Of a stretch of DNA of 25,443 nucleotides, positions 17,337-24,315 are shown one piece after another. The notes below the pieces were generated by a model, which saw only the letters and a program-made list of their open reading frames with translations, was not told where the DNA came from and made no database searches. Source of the DNA: Gemmatimonadales bacterium UBA2989 (GTDB lineage Bacteria > Gemmatimonadota > Gemmatimonadetes > Longimicrobiales > Gaopeijiaceae); assembly GCA_002346625.1 (NCBI GenBank), contig DEAF01000027.1:1-25443 (forward strand). Reading direction: 5' to 3'. The translations under genes were made by a program, and so were the position numbers. The number at the start of each line of letters is the position of its first letter. The stretch's first letter is position 1.

Positions 17337-18620
17337 ATGACTAAGCCAATTTTTGCGCGTCTTCCCGGTTTCCGTGACTTCACTCCGGATGAGTTCGCTT
17401 TTCGTGAGCATATCTTGAATGCTTGGCGTAGAGTGTCTACCCGTTATGGTTTTTTGGAATACGATGGACCTCCATTAGAACCCGTTGGACTTTATGTAGA
17501 GAAGAGCGGAGAAGAGATCCTCGGACAACTTTACAACTTCCAGGACAAAGGTGAACGAGAGGTGTCACTACGTCCTGAAATGACACCATCACTTGCTCGT
17601 ATTCTGGCGGATCACAGCCGTTCTTTGGCGAAACCAATCCGTTGGTTTTCCGTACCGCAGCTATTTCGATATGAACGTCAACAGAGAGGGCGTCTGAGAG
17701 AGCACTTTCAGTGGAACGTTGATATCGTGGGTGAAGAGAGCGTTGTTGCGGATGCAGAAGTTTTAGCTGTTGGGATTGACGGACTCCGTGAACTTGGGTT
17801 TGGATCTAATGATATTGTGGCAAAGATTTCAGACCGACGTCTTCTGTCTTCTGTGTTATCAGCTTTTGGAGTGGATAAGAAAAATTTCGCTAATGTTTTC
17901 AGTATTATAGATAAGCTTGAACGCTCAGATCCCAAACGATCCTTAGAAAGATTGCAAACTGAGGGAGGAATGAGCGAGAGCGATGCACATGAAGTTCTAG
18001 AACTATTTGGAGGAAAAACTTTAGAAGAGATAGCGTTACGCCTGGGTGATCGTAAGGATGTATCTGTAGAACTTGAACGCCTTGATTCTTATTTAGGTAA
18101 GCTCGAGGCTATGGGGTTGGGACCATATGTTGAATTAGACCTCAGGATAGTTAGAGGGTTGGCTTATTACACTGGGATCGTTTTTGAAATTTTTGATAAA
18201 AAAGGTGAACTTCGGGCTATATGTGGCGGCGGTAGATATGATGGGCTCCTCGAGCTTGTCGGAGGTGATCCACTTCCTGCTGTTGGGTTTGGAATGGGTG
18301 ATGTGGTTCTTGGAGAACTCATCAGAGAGAAGGGGCTTGTACCTGATATTGAAGCCAATACGGATTACTATATTGTGATCTTAACGGAAGAGTATCGAGA
18401 TCTTGCACTTTCAATAGCTCACTCCTGTCGAGATCGTGGCTTGAGTGTGCTCTATGGACTTAGTGAACAGTCAGTTCGTAAACAATTTTTTGCTGCTGGG
18501 AAATATGGAGCTCGAGAAGTAATCGTTCTTGGTCCCGATGAAGTGTCTCGAGGGTTTGCTACAATACGGGATATGGATTCAGGGGAGGAAAGGGAAGTAC
18601 CCATAGAGGAACTCCGGTGA
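17337..18620 (+). CDS. hisS: Histidyl-tRNA synthetase
   Basis: HisRS is the class IIa enzyme that charges tRNA-His. The 427-residue product shows PGFRDFTPDE at the N-terminus, motif 2 in LFRYERQQRGRLREHFQWN, the histidine-binding signature RGLAYYTG, and CGGGRYDGLLELVGG with the motif 3 region AVGFGMGDVVL. An anticodon-binding alpha/beta domain occupies the last 95 residues or so. Presence of all catalytic motifs and the anticodon domain argues against the paralogue HisZ. ATG at 17337 has no clear Shine-Dalgarno sequence. The stop overlaps the next gene by four bases (GTGA). Confidence 0.95.
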   Translation: MTKPIFARLPGFRDFTPDEFAFREHILNAWRRVSTRYGFLEYDGPPLEPVGLYVEKSGEEILGQLYNFQDKGEREVSLRPEMTPSLARILADHSRSLAKPIRWFSVPQLFRYERQQRGRLREHFQWNVDIVGEESVVADAEVLAVGIDGLRELGFGSNDIVAKISDRRLLSSVLSAFGVDKKNFANVFSIIDKLERSDPKRSLERLQTEGGMSESDAHEVLELFGGKTLEEIALRLGDRKDVSVELERLDSYLGKLEAMGLGPYVELDLRIVRGLAYYTGIVFEIFDKKGELRAICGGGRYDGLLELVGGDPLPAVGFGMGDVVLGELIREKGLVPDIEANTDYYIVILTEEYRDLALSIAHSCRDRGLSVLYGLSEQSVRKQFFAAGKYGAREVIVLGPDEVSRGFATIRDMDSGEEREVPIEELR

Positions 18621-18925
18621 CGCTATCTAGAGACAAACATGCCAGGACACGGCGTACTATGGGGATTGCGATTAAGCGTCTCAATATTCTTGAGTACGTT
18701 ATTCTTGGGTTGGTTATATTAGTTACCCTTACGGCTGGTGCACTTACAGCGTGGTTGTTCCAAGGTGCTACCGGTATCTCTTTCAGGATATCTTGGATTG
18801 TAGCATCTCTTTTATTTTTCGGGATACCGTGTCTCTTAATGCTTCGTAAGAGCTACCAAGTTGAATTGCCTAAAAAAATACAGAACTCTGTTTTGGATAC
18901 TAACGCCGAAGAATATAATGGCTAA
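18617..18925 (+). CDS. Small two-helix membrane protein of unknown function
   Basis: I do not recognise this 102-residue protein. It has a basic N-terminus, a first hydrophobic helix (about residues 28-50, VILGLVILVTLTAGALTAWL), a short loop, a second helix (about residues 59-77) ending in a basic RKSYQ, and a polar tail. The arrangement suggests a hairpin in the inner membrane with both ends in the cytoplasm. It starts with GTG inside the hisS stop (4-base overlap) and ends eight bases inside proS. That tight packing supports it being a real, co-translated gene. The topology resembles AtpZ-type proteins, but the sequence features do not match. Confidence 0.7.
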   Translation: MTLSRDKHARTRRTMGIAIKRLNILEYVILGLVILVTLTAGALTAWLFQGATGISFRISWIVASLLFFGIPCLLMLRKSYQVELPKKIQNSVLDTNAEEYNG

Positions 18926-20378
18926 AGAAAAGAATTTGACACCACGGTCAGAGGATTTTTCCTCCTGGTATAACGAATTGGTACTAAGGTCTGAGTTAGC
19001 AGACTATTCGCCGGTCCGAGGTAGTATGGTAATTAGACCTTGGGGTTATACGATATGGGAGAATATGCAGCGTGCTCTTGATGATATGTTTAAGGCTACA
19101 GGACATGAGAACGCTTATTTCCCGCTTTTGATTCCCATTAGTTTTATCGAAAAAGAAAAAGAGCACGTTGAAGGTTTCAAGCCCGAATTAGCTATCGTCA
19201 CGAATGCTGGAGGCAAGGAACTAGAAGATCCGCTTGCGATCCGTCCTACTTCTGAGACCATTATAATGGCTATGTACGCAAAGTGGATCCAAAGTTATCG
19301 CGATCTGCCTTTGTTGTTGAATCAGTGGTCGAATGTGGTGCGTTGGGAGCTACGTACCCGACCTTTTCTCAGGACCTCAGAATTCCTCTGGCAAGAAGGT
19401 CACACCGCACATGCCAGTTCCGGAGAAGCGGAAGAACACACGAAGCTCATGCTGAATGTGTATCGAACGTTTATGGAGGATTGGATGGCCATGCCTCCTG
19501 TAACTGGGCTTAAGTCAGATTCTGAAAAATTTGCCGGAGCAGTAAGAAGTTATTCGTGTGAGGCAATGATGCAGGATAATCGGGCACTTCAGTCCGGAAC
19601 CTCCCATTTTCTGGGTCAAAATTTCTCTAAACAATTCCAACTTACTTTTCAGACGGAAAAAGGAAATGAAGAGTATGCGTGGAACACTTCTTGGGGAGTA
19701 TCTACAAGGCTAGTTGGTGGGTTAGTCATGACGCATGGAGATGATCAAGGACTAGTTTTGCCTCCGAAATTATCTCCTGTTCAAGTTGTGATCGTTCCCA
19801 TTCTTAAGGGAGAAGATCATGGGCCTGTGCTCGAAAAGGCAGACGCTATTAAAGATGCTCTGACAGCAAAAGGTATACGAGTCAAGATTGATGCTAGAGA
19901 CTTTATGAGTCCCGGCAATAAATACTATGAGTGGGAACGTAAGGGTGTCCCTTTCAGGATGGAAATTGGCCCTAAAGATATGGCTACTGGTCAGGTTGTT
20001 CTAGCGAAACGCATGTTGTTTGGCGAAGATTCACGCAAAGAATTCGTACCGGAAACCGAGGCACTTGCGACTATGGAAAATCGGCTTGATGAATTTCAGG
20101 CTCAACTTCTCGAGGCTGCCAAGAGACGGCGTGAAGATAATTCCTACAGGGGTATTGAAAATTTGGATGAGTTGGCTGAAATCATAGACACTAGCGGTGG
20201 TTATGTCTTTACAGGTTGGAGCGGAGATCCTGCTGTGGAAGATATAATCAAAGAAAAAACCAAAGCCACATTGCGTTGTATTCCCGAAGAAGAATTTCAA
20301 TCTGAAAAAACTCCCACACGGTGCATAGGAGGAGAAAAAGATTCTACTATGGAAGTCGTATGGGCAAGGGCTTACTGA
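18918..20378 (+). CDS. proS: Prolyl-tRNA synthetase, archaeal/eukaryal-type
   Basis: ProRS charges tRNA-Pro. The 486-residue protein is the short form without the inserted editing domain, as in archaea, eukaryotes, Thermus and several bacterial phyla. Visible: SSWYNELVLRSELADYSPVRG at the N-terminus (motif 1 region), RPTSETI, motif 2 with RTRPFLRTSEFLWQEGHTA, then GTSHFLGQNF, and motif 3 in GGLVMTHGDDQGL. An anticodon-binding domain starts near VVIVPI. The C-terminal extra domain ends in WARAY with a terminal Tyr, which in Thermus reaches the active site. The zinc site is incomplete: WSGDPAVE replaces a Cys-containing stretch and only two cysteines remain. The start at 18918 (ATG GCT AAA) fits the family; the frame stays open farther upstream only because it overlaps the preceding gene. 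Confidence 0.95.
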   Translation: MAKEKNLTPRSEDFSSWYNELVLRSELADYSPVRGSMVIRPWGYTIWENMQRALDDMFKATGHENAYFPLLIPISFIEKEKEHVEGFKPELAIVTNAGGKELEDPLAIRPTSETIIMAMYAKWIQSYRDLPLLLNQWSNVVRWELRTRPFLRTSEFLWQEGHTAHASSGEAEEHTKLMLNVYRTFMEDWMAMPPVTGLKSDSEKFAGAVRSYSCEAMMQDNRALQSGTSHFLGQNFSKQFQLTFQTEKGNEEYAWNTSWGVSTRLVGGLVMTHGDDQGLVLPPKLSPVQVVIVPILKGEDHGPVLEKADAIKDALTAKGIRVKIDARDFMSPGNKYYEWERKGVPFRMEIGPKDMATGQVVLAKRMLFGEDSRKEFVPETEALATMENRLDEFQAQLLEAAKRRREDNSYRGIENLDELAEIIDTSGGYVFTGWSGDPAVEDIIKEKTKATLRCIPEEEFQSEKTPTRCIGGEKDSTMEVVWARAY

Positions 20379-20400
20379 TGACTGATTTGGTTGGAGGTTT

Positions 20401-21672
20401 GTGAGCCAGGTCTTTCCTAGGTTCGACGGCGATCTTTACGCTGGCGAGCATATGGTTTCAGAACTCGCTTCCGAGTTTGGCACACCTCTTTACGTATACG
20501 ATGCTAAAGTCATAGAGTCGACTTATCGACAATTCACAGCAGAATTTGAAGGTATTGATCTGCTTATGGCTTACTCGGTTAAAGCCAATTCTAATCTTGA
20601 TATTCTGCGTCGACTTTTTAATCTGGGATCAGGTGCTGATATCGTTAGTTTGGGAGAGCTCCATCGATGTTTGAAGGCTGGAGTTCAGCCCGAACGAGTG
20701 GTTTTTGCAGGAGTAGGTAAAACTGAATTAGAGATGGAGGCTGCTCTAGAAGCCGGAATCTTGGCGTTCAATGTGGAAAGTGAGAGCGAGCTCCGGTTGT
20801 TGAATGATGTAGCTCATCGTATGGGCAAACGTGCCCCCGTATCGATCCGAGTAAATCCCGATATTTTAATTGATACAGGCCATGAGTACACCCGTACAGG
20901 ACATAGCGAATCCAAGTTTGGCATTCCGTCAGATCGAGCTGTGGATGTTTATCTATGGGCTGCTGAACAGCCTGGTCTTGAGATTGTAGGTATAGATGTA
21001 CACATCGGATCTCAGATTCTAGAATCGGATCTCTATAAGCGTGCCTTCAACGAGGTTTTAAAGATCGCTAATGAATTGGATCGTAAAGGTATTAATCTCA
21101 ACTTTATAGATTTGGGAGGAGGGTATGGGATCGGCTATTCTGATGAAGACGGAATAGCGATGAGTACTTTTGCCAATGCGATCGTTCCTATTGTAAAAGA
21201 TTCTGGCCTGAAGCTCATACTAGAACCAGGTCGTTTTATCGTTGGAAGAGCTGGAGTTTTAATTACTAAAGTGTTGTATGTGAAAGGTGAAGGTTCCAAG
21301 AAATTTGTAGTAACGGATAGTGGTATGAATGACTTAATTCGCCCTAGTCTCTATGGAGGATTCCATCGTATAGAGCCAGTACAGCTTAAAGACACTAATG
21401 CTAGTACATTGGTGGATGTGGTTGGTCCGATATGTGAGAGTGGGGATTTTCTGGCTCGGGATAGAGAGATGCCTCTTCCTGAAGAAGGAGGTCTACTCGC
21501 TGTTCACACCGTTGGAGCGTATGGCTTTACTATGGCTTCAAACTACAATTCTCGTCCCCGAGCTGCTGAAATCGTAGTGGATGGATCTGAAGTGGTTCTA
21601 GCCCGACGGCGAGAGACTGTTGATGATTTGATCCGTGGAGAACTACTCCCGAACGGCACCCTGTCTTCTTGA
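20401..21672 (+). CDS. lysA: Diaminopimelate decarboxylase
   Basis: LysA converts meso-diaminopimelate to L-lysine, the last lysine step, using PLP. The 423-residue product shows the fold-III PLP lysine in YSVKANSN (Lys61), HIGSQI, the phosphate-binding DLGGGYGIGY, LEPGRFIV, and the active-site cysteine in GPICESGD followed by VGAYGFTMASNYN. These match LysA rather than ornithine/arginine decarboxylases. The GTG at 20401 follows GGAGG (20393-20397) by only three bases. An 8-codon ORF (20378-20404) bridges the proS stop and this start. The meso-DAP pathway agrees with a Gram-negative-type wall. Confidence 0.95.
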   Translation: MSQVFPRFDGDLYAGEHMVSELASEFGTPLYVYDAKVIESTYRQFTAEFEGIDLLMAYSVKANSNLDILRRLFNLGSGADIVSLGELHRCLKAGVQPERVVFAGVGKTELEMEAALEAGILAFNVESESELRLLNDVAHRMGKRAPVSIRVNPDILIDTGHEYTRTGHSESKFGIPSDRAVDVYLWAAEQPGLEIVGIDVHIGSQILESDLYKRAFNEVLKIANELDRKGINLNFIDLGGGYGIGYSDEDGIAMSTFANAIVPIVKDSGLKLILEPGRFIVGRAGVLITKVLYVKGEGSKKFVVTDSGMNDLIRPSLYGGFHRIEPVQLKDTNASTLVDVVGPICESGDFLARDREMPLPEEGGLLAVHTVGAYGFTMASNYNSRPRAAEIVVDGSEVVLARRRETVDDLIRGELLPNGTLSS

Positions 21673-21678
21673 GGTCGT

Positions 21679-23226
21679 ATGATAGAGCATGACCGGATAT
21701 TGATTCTCGATTTTGGATCCCAATACACCCAACTCATTGCACGTCGGATCCGGGAGGAGAAGGTCTATTCTGAAATCCATCCTCCTACGCAGTCAATTGA
21801 TTGGATACGAGAATGGGGACCCAAGGGGATCATCCTCTCCGGAGGTCCATCTTCAGTATATGATGAAGGGATACCAACTACTGATCCAGATCTATTAAAG
21901 CTTGGGGTTCCTGTGCTTGGCATATGCTACGGCATGCAGCTCATTGCACAGATTGAAGGGGCGGACGTAATTGTGGGGAAGCGTGAGTATGGTAGAGCTC
22001 AGTTAAGTATCAATGAGTCAACTGATCTTTTTGCAGGCCTTACTGACGAAGAATCTATTCAGGTATGGTGTTCGCATGGTGACCATGTGGATCAACCACC
22101 TAAGGGATATCGCACATTGGCGTCTACCGAGGGGCTATCTGTGGCAGCATTTGGGTGTGAAGATCGCTCAATCTATGGAGTTCAGTTTCATCCGGAAGTT
22201 GCACATACGATTCGTGGTGACGAGATCATTTCAAATTTTCTCATACGCATCTGTCAGTGCCATGCTACTTGGACAGCGGGGGCGTTCATCGATGAGTCTA
22301 TTGCAGATATCCAAAAAATAGTTGGAACTGGAAACGTCATTTGTGGTCTGTCCGGAGGAGTGGATTCTTCTGTAGCAGCAGCACTGGTACATCGGGCCAT
22401 AGGGGATCGGCTTACATGCATTTTTGTTGATACAGGCTTACTCCGAAAACACGAGCGAGAAAATGTAGAACAAAACTTTAACGAGCACATGGACAGCCAA
22501 CTAATTGTTGTTGATAGTGCCAAAGAATTCATGAGTGCTCTGGTTGGTATAGAGGATCCCGAAGAGAAGCGTAAACGTATTGGACATGTCTTCATTGACG
22601 TTTTCAGCCAAGTGACACGTACAGAAACTTCAGGTGCTGATTATCTGGTTCAAGGCACGCTCTATCCCGACGTTATTGAATCCGTTTCTACGGGTGGGCC
22701 TTCTCAGACGATCAAGACCCATCACAACGTAGGAGGGCTTCCTGAAGATCTTCCATTCCAACTTATCGAACCCTTTAGAGAACTTTTTAAAGACGAAGTT
22801 AGACAGGTAGGCAGAGAACTCGGCTTACCTGATAACGTTACTGGTCGACATCCATTCCCAGGTCCGGGGTTGGCGATCCGAGTATTGGGAGAAGTTACAG
22901 AAGAACGCCTAGCTGTTTTACGAGAAGCGGATGCCATATATCTCGAAGAAATTAAAAGGGCAGGGCTATATGACGATATATGGCAGGCTTTTGCAGTGCT
23001 TCTTCCGGTGCGATCTGTTGGTGTGATGGGGGATAATCGTACCTATGAGAATGTGGTGGCTCTCCGTGCTGTTACATCCCGTGACGGAATGACTGCAGAC
23101 TGGTATCCCTTCTCCCCAGATGTTCTAAGCAGGATCTCCTCTCGAATCAGCAATGAAGTAGTCGGAGTGAACAGGGTGTGTTACGATGTCTCCTCGAAAC
23201 CGCCAAGTACTATTGAGTGGGAATAA
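21679..23226 (+). CDS. guaA: GMP synthase (glutamine-hydrolysing)
   Basis: GuaA aminates XMP to GMP using glutamine-derived ammonia and ATP. The 515-residue product has the class I amidotransferase domain (about residues 1-195) with LSGGPSSV, the nucleophile in GICYGMQ (Cys83) and QFHPEV. The ATP-pyrophosphatase domain has the P-loop LSGGVDSS. The C-terminal dimerisation/XMP-binding domain includes GRHPFPGPGLAIR and ends in the conserved SKPPSTIEWE. The gene follows lysA by six bases. Its last 40 or so bases are duplicated in degenerate form about 1 kb downstream (24180-24226), marking this gene end as an insertion point. Confidence 0.97.
   Translation: MIEHDRILILDFGSQYTQLIARRIREEKVYSEIHPPTQSIDWIREWGPKGIILSGGPSSVYDEGIPTTDPDLLKLGVPVLGICYGMQLIAQIEGADVIVGKREYGRAQLSINESTDLFAGLTDEESIQVWCSHGDHVDQPPKGYRTLASTEGLSVAAFGCEDRSIYGVQFHPEVAHTIRGDEIISNFLIRICQCHATWTAGAFIDESIADIQKIVGTGNVICGLSGGVDSSVAAALVHRAIGDRLTCIFVDTGLLRKHERENVEQNFNEHMDSQLIVVDSAKEFMSALVGIEDPEEKRKRIGHVFIDVFSQVTRTETSGADYLVQGTLYPDVIESVSTGGPSQTIKTHHNVGGLPEDLPFQLIEPFRELFKDEVRQVGRELGLPDNVTGRHPFPGPGLAIRVLGEVTEERLAVLREADAIYLEEIKRAGLYDDIWQAFAVLLPVRSVGVMGDNRTYENVVALRAVTSRDGMTADWYPFSPDVLSRISSRISNEVVGVNRVCYDVSSKPPSTIEWE
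23186..23213 (+). repeat. Direct repeat, left copy (guaA 3' end)
   Basis: The 28 bases from ATGTCTCCT to ACTAT inside the last codons of guaA recur at 24199-24226 with 26 of 28 identical. The two differences change codons TCG to TTG and AAA to GAA in the downstream copy. The left copy keeps the intact guaA end, as the gene-proximal attachment site of an integrated element would. Confidence 0.75.
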
Positions 23227-23230
23227 TCTC

Positions 23231-23373
23231 ATGAAAAAAGATGATATAAAAAATCCGATAAACTTTATGCCAAAGTAGAGAATTTTAGAAAAGATAATCT
23301 AGAAGAATTTCCAGAATGGGCAGAAGATTCAGATGGCTTTGAGGAAAATATAAAAAGCTTATTAAGTAATTAG
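23231..23373 (+). pseudogene. Small acidic ORF broken at a poly-A tract
   Basis: An ATG at 23231 begins MKKDDIKNP and then reaches a stop. A different frame, open from 23245, reads through VENFRKDNLEEFPEW to SLLSN and ends at TAG 23371-23373. Adding one A to the A6 run at 23248-23253 joins the two into a single 47-residue, Asp/Glu-rich product ending in a plausible amphipathic helix. It may be a decayed gene, a sequencing or assembly error in the homopolymer, or a gene using slippage. I do not recognise the protein. It directly precedes the methyltransferase. Confidence 0.5.
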
Positions 23374-23385
23374 ATTAAGTTAATA

Positions 23386-24141
23386 ATGATGAAAATTAAG
23401 GATTTATTAAGCAGTTTCCCTAAAAAACGACCCCATCTTAATGAGCGTATAAAAGATATATACGAAAGCCAATACAAGGCTAACAGAGATGGCTCCTCGC
23501 CTGCCACTTCCTTGGCTCAGCGTCTGGAAAGATGGATGCATCATCGGGTTGCTGAAAGTGGTAAAGTGAATCGTTCTGAAGATAGCGAAACTCTTGAGTT
23601 GGGTGCTGGGACATTAAATCATCTCCCTTATGAAAATTCGTTATCAAACTATGACATTGTTGAGCCGATGTCTTTTTTATTTCAAAATAACGATTCTCTT
23701 AGCAGTATAAGGGATAATTATGCTGATATATCAGACATATCTGGTGCTAATAAATATGACCGGATTATTTCAATTGCCGTGTTAGAGCACATAACTAATT
23801 TGCCACATGTTATTTTTGATAGCATTAAACTTTTAAAGAAAGATGGTATTTTTTCCTGTGGAATCCCAAGTGAAGGAGGGTTTCTATGGGGTTTGGCATG
23901 GAGACTCAGTACTGGGCTCGAATTTCGTTTCCGTTACGGATTGGATTATGGAGAGCTTATGAGATATGAACACGTTAATAATATGAACGAAATTGAGTGC
24001 CTATTAAAATATTGTTTTGAAGAAGTAACTATAAAGAGATTTGGGTTTGGAAAGCATTTGTCACTCTACACATATTTGGAATGCAGAAAACCAAATCAAA
24101 GGACTAATGAGTTTCTGAGTGAAGCAATCGATGAGCGATAG
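23386..24141 (+). CDS. Class I SAM-dependent methyltransferase, substrate unknown
   Basis: The 251-residue protein has the Rossmann-type methyltransferase core. Motif I is LELGAGT (residues 70-76), the acidic end of strand 2 is IVEP (Glu93), and the YDRIISIAVLEHI segment (strand 4, UbiE/Methyltransf_11 style) is followed by LLKKDGIFSCGIPSEGG. The N-terminal 60 residues are basic and helical, including a segment with YESQYKANRDG. The C-terminal half carries an aromatic-rich insert (LAWRLSTGLEFRFRYGLDYG). Such enzymes often modify sugars, lipids or small molecules; nothing here fixes the substrate. ATG at 23386 (or 23389) follows AT-rich DNA without a clear Shine-Dalgarno sequence. DNA composition and position between guaA-end repeats suggest horizontal acquisition. 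Confidence 0.85.
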   Translation: MMKIKDLLSSFPKKRPHLNERIKDIYESQYKANRDGSSPATSLAQRLERWMHHRVAESGKVNRSEDSETLELGAGTLNHLPYENSLSNYDIVEPMSFLFQNNDSLSSIRDNYADISDISGANKYDRIISIAVLEHITNLPHVIFDSIKLLKKDGIFSCGIPSEGGFLWGLAWRLSTGLEFRFRYGLDYGELMRYEHVNNMNEIECLLKYCFEEVTIKRFGFGKHLSLYTYLECRKPNQRTNEFLSEAIDER

Positions 24142-24179
24142 CAAGAAAATCCATGATTGCATGACTTAGGGCTAAATTG

Positions 24180-24226
24180 AGTTGGAATAGGTTGTTCTAT
24201 GTCTCCTTGGAACCGCCAAGTACTAT
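24180..24226 (+). pseudogene. Degenerate duplicate of the guaA 3' end
   Basis: Read in the guaA frame this stretch gives SWNRLFYVSLEPPSTI, against GVNRVCYDVSSKPPSTI at the true guaA end. One codon (the Asp before Val-Ser) is missing and several residues differ, while the last 16 bases are identical. It is best read as the displaced original guaA terminus, or the right attachment site, left after insertion of the 1-kb segment. It is not expressed as part of any gene. Confidence 0.7.
24199..24226 (+). repeat. Direct repeat, right copy (guaA-end sequence)
   Basis: This is the right copy of the 28-base direct repeat found at 23186-23213 (26 of 28 identical). It lies five bases before the convergent terminator hairpin, so the insert sits exactly between guaA and the neighbouring minus-strand gene's terminator. 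Confidence 0.75.
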
Positions 24227-24230
24227 AAGA

Positions 24231-24254
24231 AAGGCCAGGCAGAAGCCTGGCCTT
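24231..24254 (-). terminator. Intrinsic terminator for the minus-strand sulfhydrylase gene
   Basis: AAGGCCAGGC (24231-24240) pairs perfectly with GCCTGGCCTT (24245-24254) around a 4-base loop. Read on the minus strand it is followed by TTTCTTAT, so it terminates the gene ending at 24316. On the + strand no T-run follows, though the hairpin may still slow transcription from guaA and the insert. Confidence 0.8.
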
Positions 24255-24288
24255 AATGCATCCAAATTAGGGGGAATTGGGATGCCCT

Positions 24289-24310
24289 CTTAACGGGAAG
24301 TTAAGTCTTT
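24289..24310 (+). terminator. Possible weak + strand terminator
   Basis: CTTAAC (24289-24294) pairs with GTTAAG (24300-24305) around GGGAA, followed by TCTTT. The stem is short and AT-rich, so termination of the guaA/methyltransferase transcript here is only possible. Confidence 0.35.
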
Positions 24311-24315
24311 AGAAA

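Larger units (their letters stand above)
23186..24226. mobile_element. Putative small genomic island or remnant at the guaA 3' end
   Basis: The segment between the two guaA-end repeats (start-to-start spacing 1,013 bases) carries one broken small ORF and one methyltransferase, both visibly more AT-rich than guaA and unrelated to the surrounding housekeeping genes. The 3' end of guaA is a known integration site for site-specific islands. No integrase, transposase or terminal inverted repeat is present, so this would be a remnant, a non-autonomous cassette, or one piece of a larger tandem insertion. The mobile nature is inferred. Confidence 0.5.

Noticed and set aside
18617..18925. AtpZ-like ATPase assembly protein
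   Set aside because: Only the two-helix hairpin topology agrees; there are no ATP synthase genes nearby and the AtpZ sequence pattern is not seen.
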